Assembly: GCA_964017195.1 (NCBI GenBank) | Contig: OZ024892.1 | Span: 6,388,366-6,452,365, forward strand | Length of the DNA stretch: 64,000 bases | Reading direction: 5' to 3' | Source: Siderastrea radians | Lineage: Eukaryota; Cnidaria; Anthozoa; Scleractinia; Rhizangiidae | Part shown: in pieces, positions 1 to 13,000 of the stretch | How positions within the stretch are numbered: the stretch's first letter is position 1 | How the letters are laid out: the number at the start of each line of letters is the position of its first letter | Program-made: the position numbers and the translations under genes | The notes under the pieces: model-generated | The model's database searches: none | Told to the model about the DNA's origin: nothing | What the model saw: the letters and a program-made list of their open reading frames with translations, nothing else

Positions 1-797
1 ATGTTTACTCTGCCGGTATCACATGGTTGGTTAGTGCACAAATACGTGACGAAGATTCTTTTAAATGTCATATTTTTTTTTTTTTACTTCATTGAGTCCT
101 TAACAGATAGTAATGACGTCTATGTTAAACATGATCAGGGACTGATATTGCAGCTTTATTTACGTTATACATGGTTATACGGTAACTAAGACAAAATAAC
201 ACGTAGTAATAATAATGACACACATTGTTATTTTGCCAGTTTCTAAAAATAACGTCTCGGATCTCCAAATTCCTTTACACCCATTAAGCTTAACTCTCTA
301 TTTTGAAAGCAGGGTGAACCTGGGGAGAAATAGTGTTTGAGTCCGATGCGACAGTGTTCGTAAATTTGATTTCCGAAATAATCATCTGTACAGTATCCAA
401 GCTCAAGATCCCTGACAAAAATTGTACTTACTAATGAAACTATGTGTGTACAAAAGTGTGCTGGAAAGAGTACAGTTGCCTGTAAAAATGTGAAGAATTC
501 GTTTAAATGCTTCTTCTTTATACGACACACTAGATCGAGAGATAGTTGTGAACTTTTTCTGAAAAATCTCACGCTATTTCACTCTGTACATCTAACTGCC
601 TTGTTGATATTAGCGTTGTTGATTCAAAGACCTCCATTTCTTCTGGGTATGGAATAGGAACATTTCAGACACTTCACCAAGTTAAGCTACAGTCAGTTGC
701 TCCAGATCTTGTTGCTCAACTTATAAATTATTTTGACGACTACATTCTTCGGTCATTCTTGCTCATCCACGGAAAGTTATTTTTTCGTTGGTGTGGA

Positions 798-1094
798 TCA
801 TAGCTTAGATCTTGTTTGACTCTGGTTGTTTCTGCTTCGTAGAAAACGCCGCAAGATTTTCCCACTGGGAGATTTTGGAATCTGGTCAATAAATTCCACC
901 CCACCCCTCAGCTTTTTGTGAGGCGCAACTCGCGCAGCCACGAATTTCACAATGTCATCGGCTGTGACGTCACCATGACGAACGACGAAGGCTTTTGGCA
1001 GTTCTCCGGCTTTAAGATCGGGAACACCGATCACTGCAACATCGTCGATGTTCGGGTGAGTAATTAATAACGCTTCGAGCTCAGCTGGAGCGAC
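798..1094 (-). CDS. Gene A exon 7: C-terminal ANL subdomain with SKL terminus
   Basis: Residues 434-531, beginning [10 protein letters not shown] straight after a CTAG acceptor. It holds the AMP-binding C-terminal subdomain that rotates between the adenylation and thioesterification steps, the catalytic lysine motif GKILRR, and the terminal SKL followed by TGA. The protein sequence is the same in gene B, whereas exons 2 and 3 differ. Confidence 0.92.
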   Translation of the reverse strand, partial: VAPAELEALLITHPNIDDVAVIGVPDLKAGELPKAFVVRHGDVTADDIVKFVAARVAPHKKLRGGVEFIDQIPKSPSGKILRRFLRSRNNQSQTRSKL

Positions 1095-4000
1095 CTAGAA
1101 AATACGGAGAAGCGATGATAGTTCGTTTGAGATCGATAACAAAATGGGCATGAAACATGAGAGCATCGTAATACTGGCAAAATCTAGTCTAGTAGCAACA
1201 AATGCTCTGAAAAAAACTGCCATAAACAAACCTAAGTAAAACCATAAAACACTTTGTTGACGAGCAACTCGCTTGAACTCAGCTGAGAGGTACCGAAACT
1301 CTATTTTAATTGCTTGTACAACCAGGTAACAACTCTCACATCTCTTAAAACTTCCCCAACCAACTTACACGCTCAACCAGAATTGTAGACACGTTTGGGT
1401 TTCCCAGGCGTGGGAACCGAAAGGCTCTAATTCGATATGACAAGATAATCAGCTAAGAAAACCAAATCACACCACACGGACGAAGGAAACGCATTGGAAG
1501 GTAACCAATGGAGAACAGCAAAGTTGATTACCCAACTCAAAAGCCCTGAGAACTAGCCTTGACTTTCACTCTGGTGTGGGTGTATTTTCCATTTGTGTGG
1601 AAAAACTGGTTGTTTTGTTTACTCCAGAGGACATCATTCAAAGCGCTTCAAAACTCGACTTGAGTGCAGACCCAAAGAACTTCTTTTCAGGAATGTTTCC
1701 GGCTCACAAATTCCTCCATTATTGTAAGAAGACGAAAAATAACATGCAAATATTCGATAGCACTTTGCCCGCCACGTTCGTTGCGAGAAACCCTCACAAG
1801 GACAATTTTCTAAAGGTAACAAGTTTTAATTTCTGTTTTTCTTTATGCCAAATGTGAAGGTCGGGAAATTCTCGCCGAAAATTTCAAGCAAATGGCAAGC
1901 CGGCGCTTACATCAACCGCGGAAAGAACGCAGCCGGTTGCAAGTGCTGAAAATATGAAATGCGGACGGAAAACCGCGGGAAAACGCTCAACTGGTGGCAA
2001 GCGCGCGAGAACCTGAAATCAAAGGCAAGCAGGGGAAAACTCGTAACAGGTGTCAAGGGCGGGAAAATGTGTAACATGCAGGTGGCTAGCGCGGGAAAAC
2101 CTGAAGCCGACTGCAAGAGCATGAAAACGTCCAGTTGTTGGCAAGGGTAGAAAAAAGTATGAAAGTGGTGGCAAAAAACCTGAATGCAGTGATTGGCAAA
2201 AAGAACGCCTTAATCGTTTCAGCACTTTGTACAGTGTCTAAAGCCGACAGAAAAGAACTATACCTGAAATCCACTGTATTTTATTAACTCTTTTATCCGA
2301 TCCACGATGTAAAAATATCCTTCCTCGTCATAATGTCCTGCATCACCTGTGTGAACCCAGCCCTCACTATCGATCGTTTGAGCTGTCGCCTCTGGCTTGT
2401 TAAGATAACCTGTGTAACGGAAACGCAAAGAGACGTATTGTAATTACATTTGATCAATTACACAGGTAGGCAGGTAAAGTCGCACACGAGCCAAGGTGAC
2501 CCACACGGCCGGAACTTAACCCGGTTTCTGTAATGAAGCAACTGAGAGTATAGCACAGGTAACCAAAGCGTAATTTGAGAGTTTGTATGGAGCTGAAATT
2601 CGATCGAAAATAATCGGCGGTTTTCCGCCGAAAATGCATTAAAATCGAAATAAAGTTTAAAAAACCTTACCTGTTGTGTGTTTGCTGTGTTTTTATCGCT
2701 TTTCCGAGCTTCCGGAGGCCGTTTTGGGCGATTTTCTGCTTAAAGGTCGACGCGACGGCATGTCACGTACTAAAGAGAGCTCTCTTTAGTACGTGACATG
2801 CCGTCGCATCGACCGTTAAGCAGAAAATCGCCCAAAACGGCCTCCGGAAGCTCGGAAAAGCGATAAAAACACAGAAAACACACAACAGGTAAGGTTTTTT
2901 AAACTTTATTTCGATTTTAATGTACGTTCGGCGGAAAACCGCCGATTATTTTCGATCGAATTTCAGCTCCATACAAACTCTCATATTACGCTTTGGTTAC
3001 CTGTGAGTATAGCTACTCCACCCTGGATGGGATGCTAGTCCATCGCAGGGTTACCCACAGCAGTATGTCACCGGTACCCATTTATACACCTGGGTGGAGG
3101 GAGACAATGTGGGTAAAGTTTTTTGTCCAAGGAAACGACACGATGGGAGGGACTGGGCGTCGAACCACCGACCTTCCGATCTGAAGTCCAACGCACTAAC
3201 CACTACGTCCCCATACAAACCTACTAAACTAGACAACGCAACAGGAACCTAGCTAAGGACAACATGCAACCGGTGCCATGTTGGGCGGGGGTACATGCAA
3301 CTGGTGCCAACGCGTGAAAATCTGCAACGAGAGCTAAGCGGGGAAAACACGCAAACAGTGTCAAACGCTGGGAACACTCAACCGATGCAAGGTGCGGAAA
3401 AACGCGCAACCAGTGAGCATTTAAGTGTGGGTAAACATACCAAGTGAGAGAAAATGTGTAACTGGTTTCAAGCGCTGAAAAACATGTAAGAGGTACAGCG
3501 ATGAGGAGTAAAGGAAAGCCTGCAATCTTCACAAAGCGCGGGAAGTGTGTGGCAATATCAATTTTGCACTAATCGATATCACGATATAAATTTGTATATG
3601 TTTAAAAAACAACCGATGCATCAGAGAGGTAGCGTAAGATTTCGTCCTTCAGAGTAGCGTCATGTGTCATACTACACGTTAGTGATGCTGAAGCTACGTA
3701 CAACTGTGAAATTTTTTGTCACGCTCGAAGCCGGGAGAGCTCGTTGTTTCTAGCTGAAAACCAACTCCCGTTTGCGTTCTTAGCTCGTAAAAGCCTGAAC
3801 GGCAAAGCCACAGTGTAAACCATGGGCGATGATCAGAGTATCGATAACTATGAATAATGCGATAACTTTTCAATATCGTACTTGTATCGTATCATATTGA
3901 ATTTGAAAAAGCCGTAGCGTGTCAGTCCATCATCGTACCGTATCGGTCCATCATCGCCTCGTATCGGTCTGTCATAGCAGTATCGTATTGTATCGGCCCA

Positions 4001-7000
4001 TAATATCGGTCCATCATCGTATCGTATCGTATCGGTCCTTCCTAACGGTCGATCGTCGTATCGTGTCATATCGAACGTTCATATCGGTCCATCAGCGTAT
4101 CGTGCGGTATGGATCCATCATCGTATTGTATCGGTCCACCACCGTATCGTAACATATCGAATTCAAAAATGGGTGTCGGCCCATCATTATTCAAAACCGC
4201 TTTATAACCAACCAAAGCTGGAACATACACTTCCTGGTTATCTTATCACAAATAGCTGCTTCATAAATCATTACCTTTCATAACGGTAGGTCCCCTGATA
4301 CAAATCTCCCCATCTTCATGCGGACCCAGCGGGGCTTTGGTTTGTTGATGGATAACCTGTCAATCAAACATATAACGTCATAGATATCGTCATCAGTAGA
4401 CGTTAGAATTTTTGTAATGACGTAGGAAACAGTGGGATATGTACTAAAATGCTTCATTAGGGGTCTGACCGATTCCCCTTCGTCAAAACCCAGGGAGGGA
4501 TACTCAATAAATTTTCATTTTATGGGGGGAGGCTCCGCCTGGAGGTTCAAACCCTTACCCTTTAAAGGGGCTATGTCACGGATCTTTAGTATCTCTTTGA
4601 ACAGCAAAATATATATTTGTGTCGCAGGAAACCTAAAAAATAATGGCCCATTTTTATTAACAGTTGCTATATTAGTGCACTGAAACTGTTAGCAAGTGTC
4701 TTTAGCTGCAGATGACCAGGATGGATATGGATTACAACTTGAAAAATTAAGGTTAAACTTTTCAAGTTGTTACGGCCAGTCTTCAGACAACAATCGCTAT
4801 TAATGGTCGTAGTTTTTTTTCTCTTTGCGAATTTAAGGTTATACCTTTCTTTAGCTGTTCAAAGATAAAGTTGTGTATTGGTTAAGTTGCCTGGCACTAA
4901 TTTTAGGATAGTTTGGACCAAAAATCCGCAAATCCCCGTGACGTAGCCCCTTTAATTTACTAATTGGTACCCCTTTCATATACCTAGAGCAAAATTGCAC
5001 CCCTTTCTTATACCTCAAGGATAAGCCAAAATAATAGAATTTCTTATAATCGCGAGGTTTTAACCAGGCTTTCAGTCGTTCTGGTTCATTTGCTCAAAGA
5101 GTGCAAGCAAGCTTTTATGTGTTTCGCGTTGGTATTTCTGCAAAAAATTTCTTCCACTTTGCAGCCGATTTTGTGACCCCTTCATCTACTAAAATGGCAA
5201 TTTTCCCTAACCTTTAGAATACTGCGAGCTTAAAAAAGGCACCCTTTTTGGGCGGAGCCTCCCCGTAGAGCTCACTATAGGGAGTACTCCCAACACCCCC
5301 ACCCCCCCCCCCCCTTGGTCAAAACATCAAATTTTTTGGGGGAGAGTTTGGAAGGACAATATCCGGAAAGCCAAATAAAGGTTATTGTGTATATTACCCT
5401 TCAAATATTTTTGCTGAAAGCTGTGCACGCATTTCAACATAAGCTGGGAAGGGTGTTGAATTTTTAGGCATTTCATACTTCAGTGATGAAGTTACAATAT
5501 GCCCTTTAACTTTAACTGTTAAAATTGGAGGATATCACTTGGAAACAACTATCATTTGATATTTCCCACTTTGGGGCATATTGTGTCACGTGATGAATTT
5601 TGGCCAATCACACGCACATGAAAATATTTGACGGATTATAAAGACCGGTGGTTGAGTAGTTTACTCCATCAACATATTTTGCCTATAGTTTAAGAACTTG
5701 AGATTCTCCAAACAGTGAAGACTTTGGGTTCCCCAAAGGAACAACTGCAATTCCAGGGTTGGCACATGAAACTGGTACGCTTGGTGCATTTGGTACCCTG
5801 GTATGCTGAAAGTGTCAAATGGCATCAAGTGCTGTTCTTACCTTGCATTCCAAGTTTGGCAAAAGGATACCACAGGATTTAGGTTTGCCACCATAAAGTG
5901 GACTGACATGGGTGCCAGAGACGCACTCTGTCAAACCATATCCTACAACATAATTTAAGGAAATGACTTATCGGTAAATATTGTACACAGAAAGGAAACA
6001 GGAGTGAAGCAGATTTACTTAGGAGTGCATGATTTTAGTTCGTATGATAAGATGGTATTCTCAAGTGGCAGAACCAGCACAACATGTAAAGTATGACCAC
6101 TTAAATTTAATTAATTAGGATTCTTTTGTAAGAGTGACTATACATGTGTACTAATCACAGTTTGAGAACAGAACTACACCTTTAGAGAGACCAACTCTGT
6201 TGATGATGTTGTTGATGATGATGATGATGACAGCCACGATGACGACAACAACCAAGATGATGATGATGATGATGATGATAGTGTGGAGAAGAGCAAAGAG
6301 ATTTCAGCAGTAAGACAGTATACGGTTCTAAGATTTTAGGTTAGGGATGAAACATATTACAGTGGGAGCAAAAAAGCAGAGAACTTCAAGAGAAAACAGT
6401 GATAGCAATAAAGTAGAACCAGAGGGGAGGTGTTAGGAAATAAGCATTGTTATGGGATAAAGTGCACGTAGTTTGGCATGTGGAAGGTAGGGTTGTCCAC
6501 ATTATGCCGGCATAATTTTGAGCACAATAGTGAGGCAAAAGAATCGAGCATTATGCTAGAATACAGTGGAACCTCGATTTAACGAAGTGCCAAGGGACTG
6601 GAGAAATTGGTTCGTTATATCGAGGGTTCGTTATATCGAGGTTCTTTTCCATACATTACGCTATCACTGGGCTGAAAAATATCGTTCGTAATATCGAGGA
6701 CTTCGTTACATAGAGGTTCGTTAAATCGAGGTTCCACTGTAGTGCAAAGTTTCTTCGACTCTTTGTGCTTTATAACAACTTTGCCAAAGCCATAGGATTC
6801 CCACACAAGACAGTGGCTCAGGTACTACATTCTAAGAGCAGGCCTTGTTATAAATTAGCAAAAGCATGGCTTCCAGCATTTTCAGTTCTACAACATTGTC
6901 AGCTGCCTCCCCGGACTGTTTCCATTTACACTTGTAATTTACACTTTTATTATTTTTAGCCAATGACGTCACGTTAGTGACGTCATATGGCTACTGTCAG

Positions 7001-10000
7001 AGCCTAAAAATCAACGATAGAGGTTGTACGTATGTGCGATGTTTGTCTTACGATTTGTGAGGCTGGGGGGATATTCTGTGAGACGATGGGTGGGGGTGTG
7101 CACCGTGACACTGAAAGTCTTACCTTATCAGCGGCACAAACCCATACAGCTAATGTTATGGGAGTAAGACCCCCGGGCTTTGAAGTGTTTTGCATTCGCA
7201 AGTGTGGATCTACTTCGAATGCCTGTTTTGTGTACGTGAGGTCTGGCAGGATTTTATTCGCGTTGTAGTCCTGTGTTTACTTAGCTGAAGTACATTTTTC
7301 CACAGCAGCAAATACAAGACGGACTTGCCAATTTGAGATGTTGTATGAACAGAACGTGGAAATTAACATTACATCGATCCCTAATTAACAGTGAAAGAAA
7401 CAATATTTAAAGCCCAAGTTTATAACAATAGTGAAAAGAGTAGAGTAAAACAGCATAAAATTTTTCGGGATTATCTCTCGGTAACAGCGAATCTAAAATT
7501 TGCAGTGTCATTTTTCAGTGCGTGTTATAAAACATGAACCCATTTAAAACTAAATCGGAAATTGCGCGGCTTGTTGCTAGCTATTCTTAAAACTGAAAAA
7601 CTTGAATGAAACTAGTATTAAAATCCAAGTCACAGTGGTGATCAAGGAATCAGAGGATGGATGTAGTAAAATCTTAACAAGATACTAAACGTTATTTCGG
7701 GGTTATTCATAGCTCAAAGTGTAAAGCGTATGTTGAGAAATTTGCATAGTTGACAGCTGTAATTTCAGCCTTATAAGGAATGTAACGCAACACTCAAAAC
7801 ATCTCGAACCGACCGAAACAGTACCGAAAGATTAACAACAACAGATATGTGACAAAGCATTCTAACAGAGACCTGTTGGACCTACTGGAAAGCGAGCTGA
7901 ATTTGAACATTTTCGTACTGTTCGAAGGCAAAGCAAACGAAATTTATTCGGCTGTAGGTTGAGACTCAAAATAAACACGTGAGCTAAAAAATGTAAAATG
8001 TAAACATACTTTGGTCGATTTGTGAAGCAAAAAGACGAAATTATAGCCGACTTGATTACAAAGCAAGCAACTTCAAATAACAGGGGAAATAAATATAGTT
8101 GCAAAACTATTTCAGTCGTGTTTATAAACGCTAGTTCAAACCGATTTCGAACGAAAATATTGTGGATACAAGAAACGCCGTTTGATGGCAGACTCCTGTT
8201 TTGACAATGCAATGTACTAAGAACGTAAGTGGTTGCCTGAAACGTCTGAAACCTTACAAATTAAACAAAGTAAAGCGAGTCGCGTGTCACGCAAATCACG
8301 CAGAGCGTCAAAACGGCACCCTTCAGAAAGTTGACCGTTTATGAGCACTGAAAAGTATTGGATATTCGCCGGTAGAAGTAAGAAATTAAAAGGTTCAACT
8401 GCAACTTGCATTTATTTCTGAAGTAAAATTGTTAACTTTCCACCGATCTTTGCCTAAATTATGTATGCAATATTTTTCGACGGTGAGTTTAAGTTTAAGT
8501 TTACTTGTTTTTGTCTGTGTTCTTTGAAGAACCGTGAAACAAAGAGCTTTCTTCGTTTTTTTTTTACTCCGCGTAGTCACGCTGCTGAATCATTACCAGG
8601 TTTTATAGTGGATAACGACAAGATCTGTTTGGTGGTGGTGGTGTGAGGGGGGGGGGGGGCTGAGGGGTTAGGGTGGGACTTACTGGAGGTGTAAAGTCCC
8701 ATAGGTTGTCAGGATAAATTTCACCATATTGTGAAAAAAACGTCATTGGCTCTGCGCGCATTGCGTGCCTATGTTTATGTTTGTTATAATGGAGCATAAT
8801 AGTGAAACCAGTTGAGCATAATAGTGACATAAGATCAAAAGAAATATTATGTGCCAAGACTATACAAATGGGGGACTGCGGGCCCCTGATCCAGATATTC
8901 TATTTAAATCTTTGCGGTTAGCCTGGATCTCAAGGCTACTGATACCTGATGAAACTACAATAGAACCCTGGAAATCTATTCCATCTCATTTTTTTAAGAA
9001 GTCTGGTGGACTAAATTTCCTTCTTCGATGTAATTACGATTACAAATTTTTAGAGAAATTTGGAATTCCAGTTTTTTATAGGCAAATATTAGCAAATGTT
9101 CTGGAAATTAGGAATTTATATCAACATGACAATGGTCAAGATTTGATTCTCTTTAACAATAAAGATATCCTGATTGATGGGAATAGTTTCTTCTTACAAA
9201 AATGGAAAGAAAAAGGCGTCATCTCAATTCAAGACATCTTGGACAATGATGGAAAGCCCTTAACATTTAAATCATTTCAGGACAAATTTAAGATCAAACG
9301 TAATTTCTTAAGCTACCTACAGGTTACTTTGGCAATTCCCAAGCATCTACTACATAAGACAAAATCCTAAGGCAGGCGACAAAGCCCTACAGCTGATAAA
9401 ACAACCTTTCCTCTGACGCCGTCATTAAATACTGATCTTTACAAAATGAAGTGCAAGGACTACTTTGGCTCTACATCAATGGTACTACCTGTACTGCCAC
9501 AGGACCCAAAAAATGGGAAAAAGAATTAAAATCAGGGAATATTGATTGGAAGGCAAAATTTAATAACATTGGAAAAATATGTCATGAAAACAGATTACGA
9601 GTCAGAATTCAATTTTAAGTTACTCCATAGACTAACTGTTACTAAGAAGGAGCTGTACACCTATGGTGTAAATGATGAAAACAGATGCCCATACTGTAAA
9701 GAGCCAGACTCTATTCTCCATACTTTCGTTGAATGCCACTACACTCAAACTTTTTATGTTAAAGTTGTTGATTGGTTTAATGCAAAATTCAACTGCGCTT
9801 TTTCTCCAACGTCTCATGAAAAATTATTCGGAACAGATCTAAATACTTCAAGGAATGATGAGCTTAAATTTAATTATTCAATTGTTTACTATTTGCAAAG
9901 TACTACCTATACTACCAGAAAATGTACTATAAAGCTTGCAATGTATTACTGAATTTGTGTTAAAATTGGAACAAAAACTATTTATTGAGAGTCGTCTTAA

Positions 10001-13000
10001 AAGCAAACTTCTTGTGTGAAAATGCTTCTGCCCTTTAACACGTCTTGTACGTACTTTCGTTTTTGTACAAACGTACTATACTTTATACTTTATGGTTTTG
10101 TGTTCGACTACACAATTTTTTGATTACCTTAGTTTTACCTTTACTTAATTCCTTTTTTTCCTTTTTCTTTGTGTGTACTTTTTTCCCGATATATTATCTT
10201 GTGTGATTTCCTTTTCAAAATGTAAGAAAATGTATTGTAAAGTGCGGTTATGTAGTTAATATACCAAAAAGTCTCTGTAAATAGCTAAAGGAATGTCAAT
10301 GTTAAAAATGTATGTAATGTCATGTCAATAAAAATTATTTAAAAAAAAACAGTGACATTTGTTGAGCATAAAGAATTAGCATAATACTGTGAATTAGCAT
10401 AATACAGTGAGCACAATGTGGACAACCCCAGTGGTAGGTATTGCCTGAATGAAAGATTGGTCAGGGAGAAAGATCAAAGAGTCACAGTACGTTGTGTTAA
10501 AACTCTTAAAAGCCAGATAAAAGGCATGCAGGCATCTTTACCTTCCCTGACATGCTTTATGTGAGGAAACCGTTTTCTAAGTGTTGCTAGTAATTCCTCC
10601 ACAACTGGTGCTCCAGCACAAATAACATCAACCAAGCTGTTCAGATTGTAGTTGCTAACCAATGGGTCTTTAGCCAAGAACAGAAGCAATGGAGGGACAA
10701 TTGGAGCAACTGTTACCTAAATGAGATCAACAAGCACATGTAAATCTATTGTGCATTGCAAAAGAAAAAAGAAAAAAAGGAAAGAAACACAAATATTCTA
10801 GAAACTTTCTTGCACTCAGGTAAATTGCACTTGGAATACAGCCTGCCAATTCAGCAGTCCTCGTATTGTTCTGATCCAAGAAATGTTATATCAAAGTAGT
10901 TTAACCCCATGCAATAGCAGGGTTCATCAGTAAAAAAGGCTGTAGTTAATTCAGGGGTGTTCCTTTCCCTCAGTTGGTGTTTGCTTCTGTGTTACAGCCT
11001 CTTAACCGAGACCATACTCTTGAGCATTACGTTTACACTGTGGTTAAATCTCTTTGAAGTTACATTTATTTGTCACCTCAGCAACAGACACTGAATGTAA
11101 AACATAGCCACACGACATGTCTACTTTCTTACTCTATAAAGCCCCGTCCCCCCCCCCCCACCGCCCCCTGTTTTTCTTTCCAAATCAAACATTTGGTCTG
11201 TTGACTGAAACTTTCAACCTAACTTTGTCACGGATCTTCTTTTATCTTCTCTTCAGTGCTGCTACTCAAGAATGTGTTTACATTGTGGCAGTATGCTCAA
11301 ATTTCAAGATTAACTCATCTTGCAGTTTGATGAGACAGTATTGATAATTTTGTCTTACAATGTATGAAAAGTTGAGGTGATGGGGAATTTCAGTTGATAG
11401 TGTCGTGCATACATGGTGTACACAGAACTTCAACTTGGACAAATAAACCCCCTCCCTCTATTAAGTGCCCCACCCACCTTCTAATAATCCCTACCTTTGT
11501 GAGACCAAAAATTAATATGTTCCTGGGCAGGAAAATATCAATGGTGATTGACACTAAGCATGACCATAGATGATGAAATTTTAATGTTTAATATCAGATG
11601 GACTGAGGATACCTTAGAATCTTCTAATGTCTGCAGAAACGTCTTTGGATCAAATCCTTGCAAAACAACAAGTTCACATCCTTTCCACAAGGCCATCCCC
11701 ATCATGGTAGATTGCCCATAGCCATGGAACAGCGGCAAGATTGTTAAGACGACGGAATGCGTTTCCCAATTCAAAAAATGATCTTCTCCCAAGATACATG
11801 ACACTGCAATCAGGTTATAATGTGTGAGCATACAGCCTTTGGGCAAGCCAGTTGTTCCACTTGAGTACAGTAAAACAGCAACATCATCTTTGGGATTGAT
11901 ATTCACATTACTTGGAAATCTAGAACCATCATCTTGAATCAGCTCATCAAAAGACTCAAAACCTTTGACTTTTTCAATCGTGAATGTAATAGCGATGCCA
12001 ACTTGTAAACATGCCCTTTGTGCACAACTAAGGTGCTCTTGATCAGTTATGATATACTTAGCTCCACAGTCTCGAAGCTGGTGTACAAGCTCTTGTGCTT
12101 TATACTGGGGGTTGATAGTTGTGACAGTAAGGCCAAGAAACAATGATCCATAGTAGACAATGGGATACTGGGCCTTGTTAGGGATATAGATGGCTAGAAC
12201 ATCGCCCTTCTTTAGTCCTCTCTTAACAAGGGCAGAGGCAAATTTCCTCGTCAGAACCTTGAGTTGTTTAAAGGAGTAACGAAGGCCAGAGGATGGGTGG
12301 TTCTGAAAATGCGAAATAATATTGTTTGGTTAAAAAGGTAATAAATACCTTTTAGTCAACAGAGTAAACAGGATAATGATTTCTTTTTAATATGTGGTCT
12401 TTCAAAAAAGGGAAGTAGCCAGGCTGCAAAACTCTAATTAAAAATTCACCACTCAAATATGTTGAGACTACAAGCAGTCCCTCTTTTCACTCAAGGATGG
12501 CTAAAGCCGCGGCTACACGATTTTTTGCTTGCGATGGTGATGCGATTTCTTTTTAAATTGTCGCGTCGCCAGTGCGTGACAAAAATTGCATGTGCAGCCA
12601 TGCCACGTGATGTGACAGCTGAAAAAATCACAGAAAACAAATTGCCAGGAATTCAATGAGTTGAAATTTTTGTGACAAAATCACAGACCTTGTCGCAAAG
12701 AGTAGCCACCACCCCACCCCGGCAGCGCAATAATTTTCAAACAAATCACGTCAACATTGCAAGCAAAAAATCGCCCGTGTAGCCATGGCTTAAGCAAATA
12801 GAACATGAGCACATGCAAAAATTGCCTGACACATGGAAAAGCAGCACAGACAACACATAACATTACTTTCACATGTACTCACATTCTCTTCTATCAAATA
12901 TCCTGTAGTGGAAAGGAGGATTTCTCACAGTCTATAATTTACTGAATTAGAAAGAGCCAAATATATATTATATATATAGCACATTTGGACTACAGTGCAC

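Noticed and set aside
243..657. 109- and 71-codon ORFs present in both copies (243-572, 442-657)
   Set aside because: They overlap on opposite strands downstream of the synthetase genes, have low-complexity Phe-rich sequence and no domain. Their preservation is explained by the recent duplication.
7862..8212. 116-codon ORF in the copy-A-only block
   Set aside because: Composition is hydrophobic and AT-driven with no recognisable transposase or other domain.
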